Source: Roseivirga sp.
GTDB lineage: Bacteria > Bacteroidota > Bacteroidia > Cytophagales > Cyclobacteriaceae
Assembly (NCBI GenBank): GCA_021404565.1
Contig: JAAWWF010000042.1
Coordinates: 62,001-126,000 of the forward strand
Length of the DNA: 64,000 nt
Direction of reading: 5' to 3'
Shown here: positions 26,184-32,940 of the stretch, one piece after another
Layout: every line of letters begins with the position of its first letter
Numbering within the stretch: the first letter of the stretch is position 1
Made by a program: the position numbers and the translations under genes
The notes under the pieces: generated by a model
Databases searched by the model: none
What the model saw: the letters and a program-made list of their open reading frames with translations, nothing else
What the model was told of the DNA's origin: nothing

Positions 26184-27515
26184 ATGAATCTCTCAAAAAA
26201 GGCAATAACATTTGTAATAGGGCTGGCATCACTGGCACTGATCGGGCTTGCGGTAATTCAGGTACGCAACCTGAATTCATCGATAGAGACCAATCGCCAT
26301 ATTTTCCTGCAGACGGTAGATCTGTGCTCCGGTAAAATCGGAGATCTTTTCGGTAAAGACCACCACTACGCCTCCTTACTCTTTGATGCTGTTAAGCATG
26401 TAAACAAAACAGGGGAGCTCAATGATCCGAAATTGGATGGTCAGATTCGTGAACTGGTGGATAATGTATTCAGGGAGTTTGGTCTGGATCTGTCTTATGA
26501 ATATGCCGTATACAAACATACAGATATGGAGACCCCTGATGGAGCTCCTATTTTTAGCTTTGTGCTCGGAGACGAGGGCAGTAGTCTCGATTTTCAATTA
26601 AGGGATTGTACCAATCCTCAGGACCGTGGGCATGCCTGGTCTACACTCACCTGTTCCAAGGGCTTTGACGAGGACGAAGGCTATCATCTGGCCGTTTTCT
26701 TCCCCAATCAGGAGACTTATATATTCGCTCAGTCAAGCGGAGCACTTATGTTGTCAGTAGTCTTTATCCTGCTGCTACTTTGTTGTTTTGCATATACACT
26801 GATTGTCATTCAGCGCCAGAAAAAACTGTCTGTGATTAAGAACGACTTTATCAATAATCTGACCCACGAATTCAAGACTCCCATCGCTTCTATCTCGCTG
26901 GCTACCAGTATGCTGAAGCGCAAAAAAGAAGAGGTGGACGAGCGAAAAAGGGCCAATTACCTGGATCTGATCGAAAACGAAAGTAAGCGCCTGGAAGGGC
27001 AGGTAGATAAGGTGCTGCAGATAGCCATGATCGACTCCGGTAATTTTTCTCTCAATAAGAAAGAGCTGGATGTTCACGAGATCATTCATCGTGTAGTAGC
27101 CAGCATGAACCTGGTGGTGAACAAGCGCAAGGGAGCGATTAAACTGATGCTCAATGCGGCAAGTGCTAAGGTAATGGCAGATGAAACCCACCTGGTCAAT
27201 ATCATCTACAACCTGGTGGACAATGCCCTGAAATATACCGTGGATATTCCTGAAATTCTGATAACTACAGTGGATAGCGATCAAGGGATAGAAATATCTA
27301 TCAAGGACAACGGTATCGGTATCGGAGAAGAGATTCAGAAATACATTTTTGATAAATTCTACAGGGCCGAAACCGGCAATGTGCACAATGTAAAAGGCTT
27401 TGGTCTAGGGCTGAGCTATGTGAAAAAGATCATTGAGGCCCATAGTGGTAAGATTGCCTTGCAAAGCAAGCTTAATCAGGGCAGTGAGTTTCGTTTGTAT
27501 TTTCCATTCAGTTGA
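26184..27515 (+). CDS. Membrane sensor histidine kinase (operon 1)
   Basis: A 443-residue HisKA-type kinase. Two membrane segments (residues 9-27 and about 185-209) enclose a roughly 155-residue periplasmic sensor region of unknown fold containing two Cys (C142 and C157). There is no HAMP or PAS domain. The phosphoacceptor is H228 in DFINNLTHEFKTP; the ATPase domain shows NIIYNLVDNALKY (N box), DNGIGIG (G1) and GFGLGLSYVKK (G2). It phosphorylates the regulator encoded next. It is a close paralogue of the kinase at 30463. Confidence 0.93.
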   Translation: MNLSKKAITFVIGLASLALIGLAVIQVRNLNSSIETNRHIFLQTVDLCSGKIGDLFGKDHHYASLLFDAVKHVNKTGELNDPKLDGQIRELVDNVFREFGLDLSYEYAVYKHTDMETPDGAPIFSFVLGDEGSSLDFQLRDCTNPQDRGHAWSTLTCSKGFDEDEGYHLAVFFPNQETYIFAQSSGALMLSVVFILLLLCCFAYTLIVIQRQKKLSVIKNDFINNLTHEFKTPIASISLATSMLKRKKEEVDERKRANYLDLIENESKRLEGQVDKVLQIAMIDSGNFSLNKKELDVHEIIHRVVASMNLVVNKRKGAIKLMLNAASAKVMADETHLVNIIYNLVDNALKYTVDIPEILITTVDSDQGIEISIKDNGIGIGEEIQKYIFDKFYRAETGNVHNVKGFGLGLSYVKKIIEAHSGKIALQSKLNQGSEFRLYFPFS

Positions 27516-27520
27516 TTTTT

Positions 27521-28201
27521 ATGGGTAGGATTCTTTTGGTAGAAGACGATGACAGCTTCGGGTATATCTTAAAAGAGTATCTGGACATTCATGACTTTTC
27601 AGTCACCTGGGAGCAGGATGGTGAGGCCGGGCTTCGGGCTTTTCAGCAAGGCGTTTATGATCTCTGTATCCTGGATATCATGATGCCTTTGAAGGATGGT
27701 TTTACCCTGGCCAAGGAGATTCAGGAGCAGGACCCTGAGGTGCCTTTTATTTTTCTTACTGCCAAATCACTTAGGGTAGATAAGCTCAAAGGCTTTAGGC
27801 TAGGCTGTGATGATTATGTGGTGAAGCCCATTGATGAGGAACTCTTTATCGCTCGCGTGAAAGCCATTATCAAACGCTCGGGAGACAGCAACGGGGCACA
27901 ACAGTCACTGGCACACAGGATCGGGAAATACCTTTTTGATCCGGCCAATCAAACCCTGGTACTTGGTGAAAACGTACAGCGGCTGACCACCAAGGAAGCC
28001 AAGCTTTTACAACTGCTCTGTGAGAAGAAAAACCAGGTACTCGATCGCAATAAAGCCCTGAAAACTGTCTGGGGTGAGAGCGACTTTTTCAACCGCAAAA
28101 GCATGGATGTTTTTATCCATAAGCTCCGTAAATACCTGGAAGAAGACGATTCAGTGAAGATCACCAATGTGCACGGTAAAGGCTTTGTGTTGGAGGTTTA
28201 G
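27521..28201 (+). CDS. OmpR-family response regulator (operon 1)
   Basis: A 226-residue regulator from the ATG at 27521; a TTG at 27512 overlapping the kinase stop is less likely. The receiver domain has the acidic pair ED near residues 8-10, phosphoacceptor D52 in LCILDIMMP and the conserved Lys in YVVKPID. The winged-helix DNA-binding domain covers about 130-226 (LTTKEAKLLQLL, RKSMDVFIHKLRKYL). It is 5 bp downstream of the kinase. Its likely binding site is the GTTAA array upstream of the operon, which would make the system autoregulated. Confidence 0.93.
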   Translation: MGRILLVEDDDSFGYILKEYLDIHDFSVTWEQDGEAGLRAFQQGVYDLCILDIMMPLKDGFTLAKEIQEQDPEVPFIFLTAKSLRVDKLKGFRLGCDDYVVKPIDEELFIARVKAIIKRSGDSNGAQQSLAHRIGKYLFDPANQTLVLGENVQRLTTKEAKLLQLLCEKKNQVLDRNKALKTVWGESDFFNRKSMDVFIHKLRKYLEEDDSVKITNVHGKGFVLEV

Positions 28202-28210
28202 GAATGTGGC

Positions 28211-28243
28211 AGTCGTCCGACCACTCTGAGTGGTCAGACGACT
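28211..28243. terminator. Long hairpin between convergent genes
   Basis: A strong dyad: AGTCGTC C GACCACT - CTG - AGTGGTC A GACGACT, 14 paired bases with one C/A mismatch and a 3-base loop. It occupies the 51-bp gap between the convergent regulator and aminotransferase genes. It lacks a T-run, but hairpins of this kind at convergent ends commonly act as bidirectional transcription stops or mRNA 3-prime ends. It could also be a genome-wide palindromic repeat. Confidence 0.55.
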
Positions 28244-28252
28244 ACGCAACAA

Positions 28253-29701
28253 TCATCCCGCCTCCTTATTCAGCAGAGTTCGACAAAAATCCAGAAACAC
28301 CTGCAAATCATTGAAGTTGGTGACATAACCAATGGAAACTCTTACAGCTCCTCGTTTTTGACCCATAAACTCGATCAGATTGAAGTAGTCCTTGGCACCA
28401 TCCTGTCTGAAGTAGGCCTGAAGCTTTTCGGCCTTTAGCTGGTGATTGGTTTCGTCAATTCCCGGATTACAGAAGCAGCCGGTTCGAAGAGAAATGTTCT
28501 GCTCGAAAGCCGCCTGCTCAATGCTGATAAAATCATGAAGTCTTCCGAAGGAATCATAAAAGTTCATGGCCAGGGTGCCTCCTCGGTTTTCACCGTTTTG
28601 AGGTCCGTAGATTTCTATCAGCCGCTGACCATTTTTATGCCTGAGCTTGACCAGCTCACGCAGCAGGTACTCTGTAAGACAGGCTACGCGGGTGTTGATC
28701 TGCTGGATACCAATAGCCTCGATATATTCCAAGCCTGTTTTGATGGCGGGGATGTCCAGGTAGTTGACCGTGCCTTCCTCAAAGCGAGCGGCTTCCTTTT
28801 CCAGGTAGTGGCCATCACCCTGTACGGATACAATGGTAATCGTACCCCCTGCAAAAGAAGGTTTTTTAAGCTTTTCAAAGGCCGTTTTCTTCACGAGCAG
28901 CGCTCCCAAACCAGTGGGGTAACCAAAGATTTTATAGAAGGAGACTGCCACAAATTCAGGTTGATGCATAAGCAGATCCAGCCGGTCACTGGGCACAAAA
29001 GCCGCAGCATCGAGCAGTACATCCCAACCCAGAGACTGAGCTTCCTCAATCCATTCCAGATTGTGCTTGACTCCGGAAACGTTGCTCTGAGCAGGGAAGG
29101 CAAAGAGTTTGTTGTTTCCTTCCTGCTGCTTAAGGTTTTTCGAAAGCGCAGACCTGTCTATTCGCAGGTCTTCATCGAGCGGACTGTATTGAAATGGACA
29201 ACCTTTGGCCCGGGCAAACTCCCTGATTCCATTGACAGAGTTATGATTGTCAAAGGTCATCAGGAATTGTCCCTCTTTGGTAAAAGGATAGCATTCACCT
29301 ACAATTTTGACAGCCGCAGAAGCATTGGCTGTGAATATGCAGATATAGTCATCTCCGGCATTGAAGTAATCGAGTACCTTTTGCCGGGTAGCCTGAATGT
29401 GTGATTCTGCCAGGGCAGAGCTGGGGTTGATAGAGTGAGGATTACCCAGGATGGTAGATGACAGAAACTCCTGATGCTTTATGACCTGACTCTCTCCAAA
29501 GAGGTGCCCTCCAGTATAGTCGAGGTAGACGTGCTTCTGTTCGTCCAGCTTCTTAAAATCTACATCGCGTAACTGGTCTATGTCAGTAGTGGAGGCATAA
29601 TCGGGGAAATCGCTTAAAAACTGCTCATAATGTGACAGACCGATGGCATTACGGTTTTTTTGAAGAAAGGGGAGGGCGTTGAATAACCTGAGCATTTTCA
29701 T
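28253..29701 (-). CDS. PLP-dependent class V aminotransferase, molybdenum-cofactor-sulfurase-like
   Basis: A 482-residue fold-type I PLP enzyme. The Schiff-base lysine is K257 in SFYKIFGYPTGLGALLV, and D231 in LLDAAAFVPSD would contact the pyridine nitrogen. The stretch YLDYTGGHLFGESQV and the C-terminal RTGCFCNPG with C409 and C411 are shared with the N-terminal domain of eukaryotic Moco sulfurase (MOCOS) rather than with ordinary IscS/NifS. One of these Cys would carry the persulfide. The MOSC domain is absent. Its ATG overlaps the rhodanese stop (ATGA), so sulfur transfer between the two proteins is plausible. Confidence 0.8.
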   Translation of the reverse strand: MKMLRLFNALPFLQKNRNAIGLSHYEQFLSDFPDYASTTDIDQLRDVDFKKLDEQKHVYLDYTGGHLFGESQVIKHQEFLSSTILGNPHSINPSSALAESHIQATRQKVLDYFNAGDDYICIFTANASAAVKIVGECYPFTKEGQFLMTFDNHNSVNGIREFARAKGCPFQYSPLDEDLRIDRSALSKNLKQQEGNNKLFAFPAQSNVSGVKHNLEWIEEAQSLGWDVLLDAAAFVPSDRLDLLMHQPEFVAVSFYKIFGYPTGLGALLVKKTAFEKLKKPSFAGGTITIVSVQGDGHYLEKEAARFEEGTVNYLDIPAIKTGLEYIEAIGIQQINTRVACLTEYLLRELVKLRHKNGQRLIEIYGPQNGENRGGTLAMNFYDSFGRLHDFISIEQAAFEQNISLRTGCFCNPGIDETNHQLKAEKLQAYFRQDGAKDYFNLIEFMGQKRGAVRVSIGYVTNFNDLQVFLDFCRTLLNKEAG

Positions 29702-30303
29702 TGATTTGGGACGAATAAGGTGTTTTTACAAGAGAGTTCGCTGTCGGGGGTGTTTTTCCAGGCATTGAGGCCTCCCATCAGATTTCTGATTTTGGTAAAT
29801 CCATTGTCAGCAAGGATTTTACTTACCCTGGGGCTCCTGGCACTGATGGAGCAATGGACGAGAATCTCTTTGTCTTTATAGGCTTCCAGTTCATCCAGGC
29901 GCTGGTTGATCTCCCTGATGGGAATGTTGATCGCGTTTTTAAAATGTCCGAGCTGAGATACTTTCCCTTCAAACTCAGCGGCCGATCGCACATCTAAGAG
30001 CAGAAGATCGGGGTTGGCCTGAATAAGGTTACAGAGCTGGTTTGCCGTAATGTTCATATAGTTGAGCCCTTCATTGGGATTGATCGTATTGATGAGCTTC
30101 ATGCCGCAGGTTTTACAATTACCGGGACCATGTACCAGCTTGTCATCGTCTTCGCAGCCACAGGGAGTACATTTGTAAATGGGCCCGGTGCTTTTGGTAG
30201 TTTGTGCCTGGGTTTTCTGTGAAAGTACCAACAGCAGTGCCAGCAGCACCCCTACCACAATCATCAGGCTTTTGATATCTTGAGCTTTTATTTTCATAAA
30301 CAT
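29698..30303 (-). CDS. Membrane-anchored rhodanese with Cys-rich metal-binding-like domain
   Basis: A 201-residue protein: an N-terminal membrane segment or signal (SLMIVVGVLLALLLVLSQ), a small Cys-rich region at residues 43-70 with C45, C48, C50, C63 and C66 ending in CKTCGMKLI (as in heavy-metal-binding domains of copper ATPases and efflux proteins), and a rhodanese domain from about 85 with active-site C151 in VHCSISARSP. It would transfer sulfane sulfur outside or at the membrane. It is the first gene of the operon with the MOCOS-like enzyme and is divergent from the kinase at 30463, sharing the 159-bp region with the GTTAA array. Confidence 0.85.
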   Translation of the reverse strand: MFMKIKAQDIKSLMIVVGVLLALLLVLSQKTQAQTTKSTGPIYKCTPCGCEDDDKLVHGPGNCKTCGMKLINTINPNEGLNYMNITANQLCNLIQANPDLLLLDVRSAAEFEGKVSQLGHFKNAINIPIREINQRLDELEAYKDKEILVHCSISARSPRVSKILADNGFTKIRNLMGGLNAWKNTPDSELSCKNTLFVPNQ

Positions 30304-30366
30304 ATTTCTGATTTGACCTTGAGTTCAAAGCTAGAGAAGGCAGAAGGGTAGTTGGGCGAATGAGAC

Positions 30367-30412
30367 GTTAAGCCCCGTTAAAGAGACGTTAAATGTGTTA
30401 ATGAAAGGTTAA
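30367..30412. promoter_or_regulatory. Phased GTTAA array upstream of kinase/regulator operon 2
   Basis: Five exact GTTAA pentamers start at 30367, 30377, 30388, 30397 and 30408, steps of 10, 11, 9 and 11 bp, identical to the array at 26088-26133. The last pentamer begins 55 bp before the start codon in both operons. The region separates the divergent rhodanese operon from the kinase, so both may be controlled. Confidence 0.75.
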
Positions 30413-30439
30413 TGGGCGTTTTGCATATTTTGAGATGCT

Positions 30440-30447
30440 TATTTTTG
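30440..30447 (+). promoter_or_regulatory. -7 element of kinase/regulator operon 2
   Basis: TATTTTTG matches TAnnTTTG exactly. It lies 27 bp after the last GTTAA and 15 bp before the TTG start at 30463, the same distances as in operon 1. There is no -33 TTTG, which fits regulator-dependent activation. Confidence 0.65.
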
Positions 30448-30462
30448 AATAAATATTGACAG

Positions 30463-31788
30463 TTGAGATTCTCTAAGTGGACCATCTATATCGTGATTGC
30501 TGCTGTGGCTCTATGCATGGCAGGGCTTATCTATGTACAGCTTAGAATCTTTAAGGCTGATGTGAAGGTTTATGAGCAACAGTTCAATCTGACCATTCCG
30601 GAATACCTCAGCGAGTTGCAGGACGAAATCAGGCATGATGAAGCCTGGGTCAATATGGTCAACGAATTTGACGGTGAACAGGAGGCCTTTACCATCGAAT
30701 CCTTCGAGAAGCGCCCGGGAAATGAGATTCTTGGAAGGCTAAAGGATAAGATCGATTTTGTATTTGAAAAGAATAACCTCAGTATTGAGTATGAGATCAA
30801 AGGGCTGATCGCCTCTAACCATCGCTGCTTTTATTATTCCGAAGAGATGGATAGGACACTCCATCCTTTTATCAATGAAGTAACCCCCACAGATCATTTT
30901 CTTTGTCTCTGTGGACCCAGCCCGGGTGCCTCTCACGGTAGCCATGGAGCAGGTAATTACACAGCCTTTGATATCAGCTTCAACTACCCCAATTTCATCT
31001 CAGAAAATGCAGCCATGCTGCGGGTTACCATCCTCTTGCTCTTAGTCCTTGTACTGGCATTTGCTTATACCGTGATCACCATCAACAGGCAGAAAAAACT
31101 CTCACAGCTTAAAAATGATTTCATCAATAACCTGACACACGAATTTAAAACGCCCATTTTTTCCATATCACTGGCCTCCGGGCTTTTGAAGAGATCTGAA
31201 AAGGTAAAGGAATCAGAGAAGCTCTTTAAGTATGCCGAACTGATCGATAATGAAGGGCAGCGGCTCAAAAGCCAGGTAGATAAAATCCTGCAAATGGCCC
31301 TGATTGATTCTGGTAATTTTAAGCTTGAAAAGAAACAACTGGACCTACATGAGCTGATTGGCAAAGTGGCCAAGAACTTTGAACTGGTGGTAAATGAACG
31401 GGATGGATTGCTCAAGCTGGATTTGCACGCTGACATGCATGTGATTGTAGCAGATGAAACACACCTCAACAACATCATCTATAACCTGCTGGACAATGCT
31501 GTAAAATATACAGACGAGAAACCTGAAATTACCGTCAGCACTGTTGATTCGGACAAAGGTATTGAACTCAGAATCAGCGACAATGGGATAGGAATGGGAG
31601 AGGACGTACAAAAATTTGTCTTCGACAAATTCTATCGGGCTGAATCGGGAAATCTACACAATGTAAAAGGTTTTGGTCTTGGGCTGAGCTACGTGAAAAG
31701 TGTGATTGATGCGCATAAAGGCCGGATTATCCTGGACAGTAAGCGCAATAAGGGAAGTGAATTCAGTATTTTTTTACCCGCTAAATGA
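30463..31788 (+). CDS. Membrane sensor histidine kinase (operon 2), TTG start
   Basis: A 441-residue paralogue of the kinase at 26184. Membrane segments lie at about residues 7-26 and 185-207. The periplasmic region differs most from the paralogue and ends with a Cys/His-rich stretch (C148, C150, then ASHGSHGAGNY), which may bind metal. Kinase motifs: H226 in INNLTHEFKTP, NIIYNLLDNAVKY, DNGIGMG and GFGLGLSYVK. The start is a TTG directly behind an in-frame TGA; the conserved distance to the upstream -7 box and array supports it. It partners with the regulator that overlaps its stop codon. Confidence 0.92.
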   Translation: MRFSKWTIYIVIAAVALCMAGLIYVQLRIFKADVKVYEQQFNLTIPEYLSELQDEIRHDEAWVNMVNEFDGEQEAFTIESFEKRPGNEILGRLKDKIDFVFEKNNLSIEYEIKGLIASNHRCFYYSEEMDRTLHPFINEVTPTDHFLCLCGPSPGASHGSHGAGNYTAFDISFNYPNFISENAAMLRVTILLLLVLVLAFAYTVITINRQKKLSQLKNDFINNLTHEFKTPIFSISLASGLLKRSEKVKESEKLFKYAELIDNEGQRLKSQVDKILQMALIDSGNFKLEKKQLDLHELIGKVAKNFELVVNERDGLLKLDLHADMHVIVADETHLNNIIYNLLDNAVKYTDEKPEITVSTVDSDKGIELRISDNGIGMGEDVQKFVFDKFYRAESGNLHNVKGFGLGLSYVKSVIDAHKGRIILDSKRNKGSEFSIFLPAK

Positions 31789-32480
31789 TGAGTGATAAAA
31801 CGAGAATCCTCCTGGTAGAGGACGATGCTAATCTGGGATACATTCTGAAGGAATACCTGGACGTATACGACTTTGATGTAGACTGGGTCAAGGATGGCGA
31901 AGCCGGACTCGATCAGTTTAAGCGACTTAAGTACGACCTCTGTATCCTGGATGTCATGATGCCCAAAATGGATGGTTTTACACTGGCCGGGAAAATCAAA
32001 TCTTTTGCCCCGGAGGTCCCCTTGATTTTTCTTACCGCAAAAGCATTGAAGATTGATAAACTTAAAGGCTTTAAGCTGGGAGCCGATGATTATATCGTAA
32101 AACCGGTAGATGAGGAGGAATTGATCGCCAGAATCAATGCAATTATCAAACGCAGCGGTCAATTACAGGAGGAGCATCAACCCTCACTTTTTCAAATTGG
32201 CAATTACGAATTTGATTATGCCAATCAATCACTCGCCCGCAACGGTAAAAAGCAGCTCATTACCACCAAAGAGGCTGAAATCCTCAGGCTCCTGTGTATC
32301 AACAAAGGCAAGCTGCTCGACAGGCAAACTACGCTGAGAGAGCTATGGGGTGAGAGTGATTACTTCAATCGCAGAAGTATGGATGTCTTTATTTCCAAGC
32401 TGCGCAAATACCTTAGTGACGACCCTGCCGTGAAGATTACCAATGTACATGGAAAGGGCTTTGTCTTAGAAGCTCCCTGA
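31785..32480 (+). CDS. OmpR-family response regulator (operon 2)
   Basis: A 231-residue winged-helix regulator, paralogue of 27521. The receiver carries D56 in LCILDVMMP and the Lys of YIVKPVDEE; the effector domain covers about 135-231 (TTKEAEILRLL, RRSMDVFISKLRKYL). The first ATG overlaps the kinase stop by four bases, giving translational coupling. The recognition helix RRSMDVFISKLRKYL is nearly the same as in the paralogue (RKSMDVFIHKLRKYL), so both regulators could bind the same GTTAA arrays. Confidence 0.93.
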   Translation: MMSDKTRILLVEDDANLGYILKEYLDVYDFDVDWVKDGEAGLDQFKRLKYDLCILDVMMPKMDGFTLAGKIKSFAPEVPLIFLTAKALKIDKLKGFKLGADDYIVKPVDEEELIARINAIIKRSGQLQEEHQPSLFQIGNYEFDYANQSLARNGKKQLITTKEAEILRLLCINKGKLLDRQTTLRELWGESDYFNRRSMDVFISKLRKYLSDDPAVKITNVHGKGFVLEAP

Positions 32481-32510
32481 AGCTAATTCTCATTTCTCTA
32501 CAGTGTAAAG

Positions 32511-32534
32511 AATCTCTCCATTGGTAGAGGGATT
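32511..32534 (+). terminator. Weak hairpin after regulator 2
   Basis: AATCTCTC - 8 bp - GAGGGATT forms an 8-bp stem with one G:T pair 30 bp after the regulator stop codon and just upstream of the PadR promoter. It has no clear T-run, so termination is uncertain. Confidence 0.3.
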
Positions 32535-32549
32535 TGCTGAATTTATTTC

Positions 32550-32605
32550 TTTTACAATTTGTATAGAAATAGAAAAGACCTAGATTTGTTTTACAATTTA
32601 TATAC
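32550..32605 (+). promoter_or_regulatory. PadR promoter with tandem TTTTACAATTTrTATA boxes
   Basis: TTTG (32558-32561), 19 bp, then TAGATTTG (32581-32588) is an exact Bacteroidota promoter. TTTTACAATTTGTATA (from 32550) and TTTTACAATTTATATA (from 32589) are direct repeats 39 bp apart, one over the -33 element and one right after the -7 element. The ATG follows 19 bp after the -7 box. The same box family lies before the other PadR gene. Confidence 0.75.
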
Positions 32606-32607
32606 TA

Positions 32608-32940
32608 ATGAAGAAGACTTATCTTGGCGAATTTGAAGAAGTAGTGCTTACCATGGTGGGGGTGATAGGAGAGGGCGCCTATGGCAATAGAATTGTTGAA
32701 GAAGTAGAGAAGCAGCTCAATCGTTCAGTCAACCTCAGTGCGGTACACATTACACTTTACAGGCTTGAGGACAAAGGGCTTGTTAGTTCTGATATGGGAG
32801 GTGTCACCTCCTCAAGAGGCGGGAGACGCAAGCGGTTTTTCAAAATCACCAATCCGGGTTTAGCCATGCTTAAGGATTTGCAGGAACAGCGGACTAAGCT
32901 GTGGAAATTAATACCGGGTATGAATTCTTCAGCTTTATGA
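32608..32940 (+). CDS. PadR family transcriptional regulator
   Basis: A 110-residue winged-helix regulator. Helix 1 is LGEFEEVVLTMVGVI, the recognition region VNLSAVHITLYRLEDKGLV and the wing GGRRKRFFKITNPG; the C-terminal helix is LQEQRTKLWKLIPG. It resembles the regulator at 19796 closely over the whole DNA-binding domain. Its stop codon overlaps the ATG of the permease (ATGA), the typical arrangement of PadR-permease pairs in which the regulator represses its own operon until an inducer, often an antimicrobial, is bound. Confidence 0.92.
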   Translation: MKKTYLGEFEEVVLTMVGVIGEGAYGNRIVEEVEKQLNRSVNLSAVHITLYRLEDKGLVSSDMGGVTSSRGGRRKRFFKITNPGLAMLKDLQEQRTKLWKLIPGMNSSAL

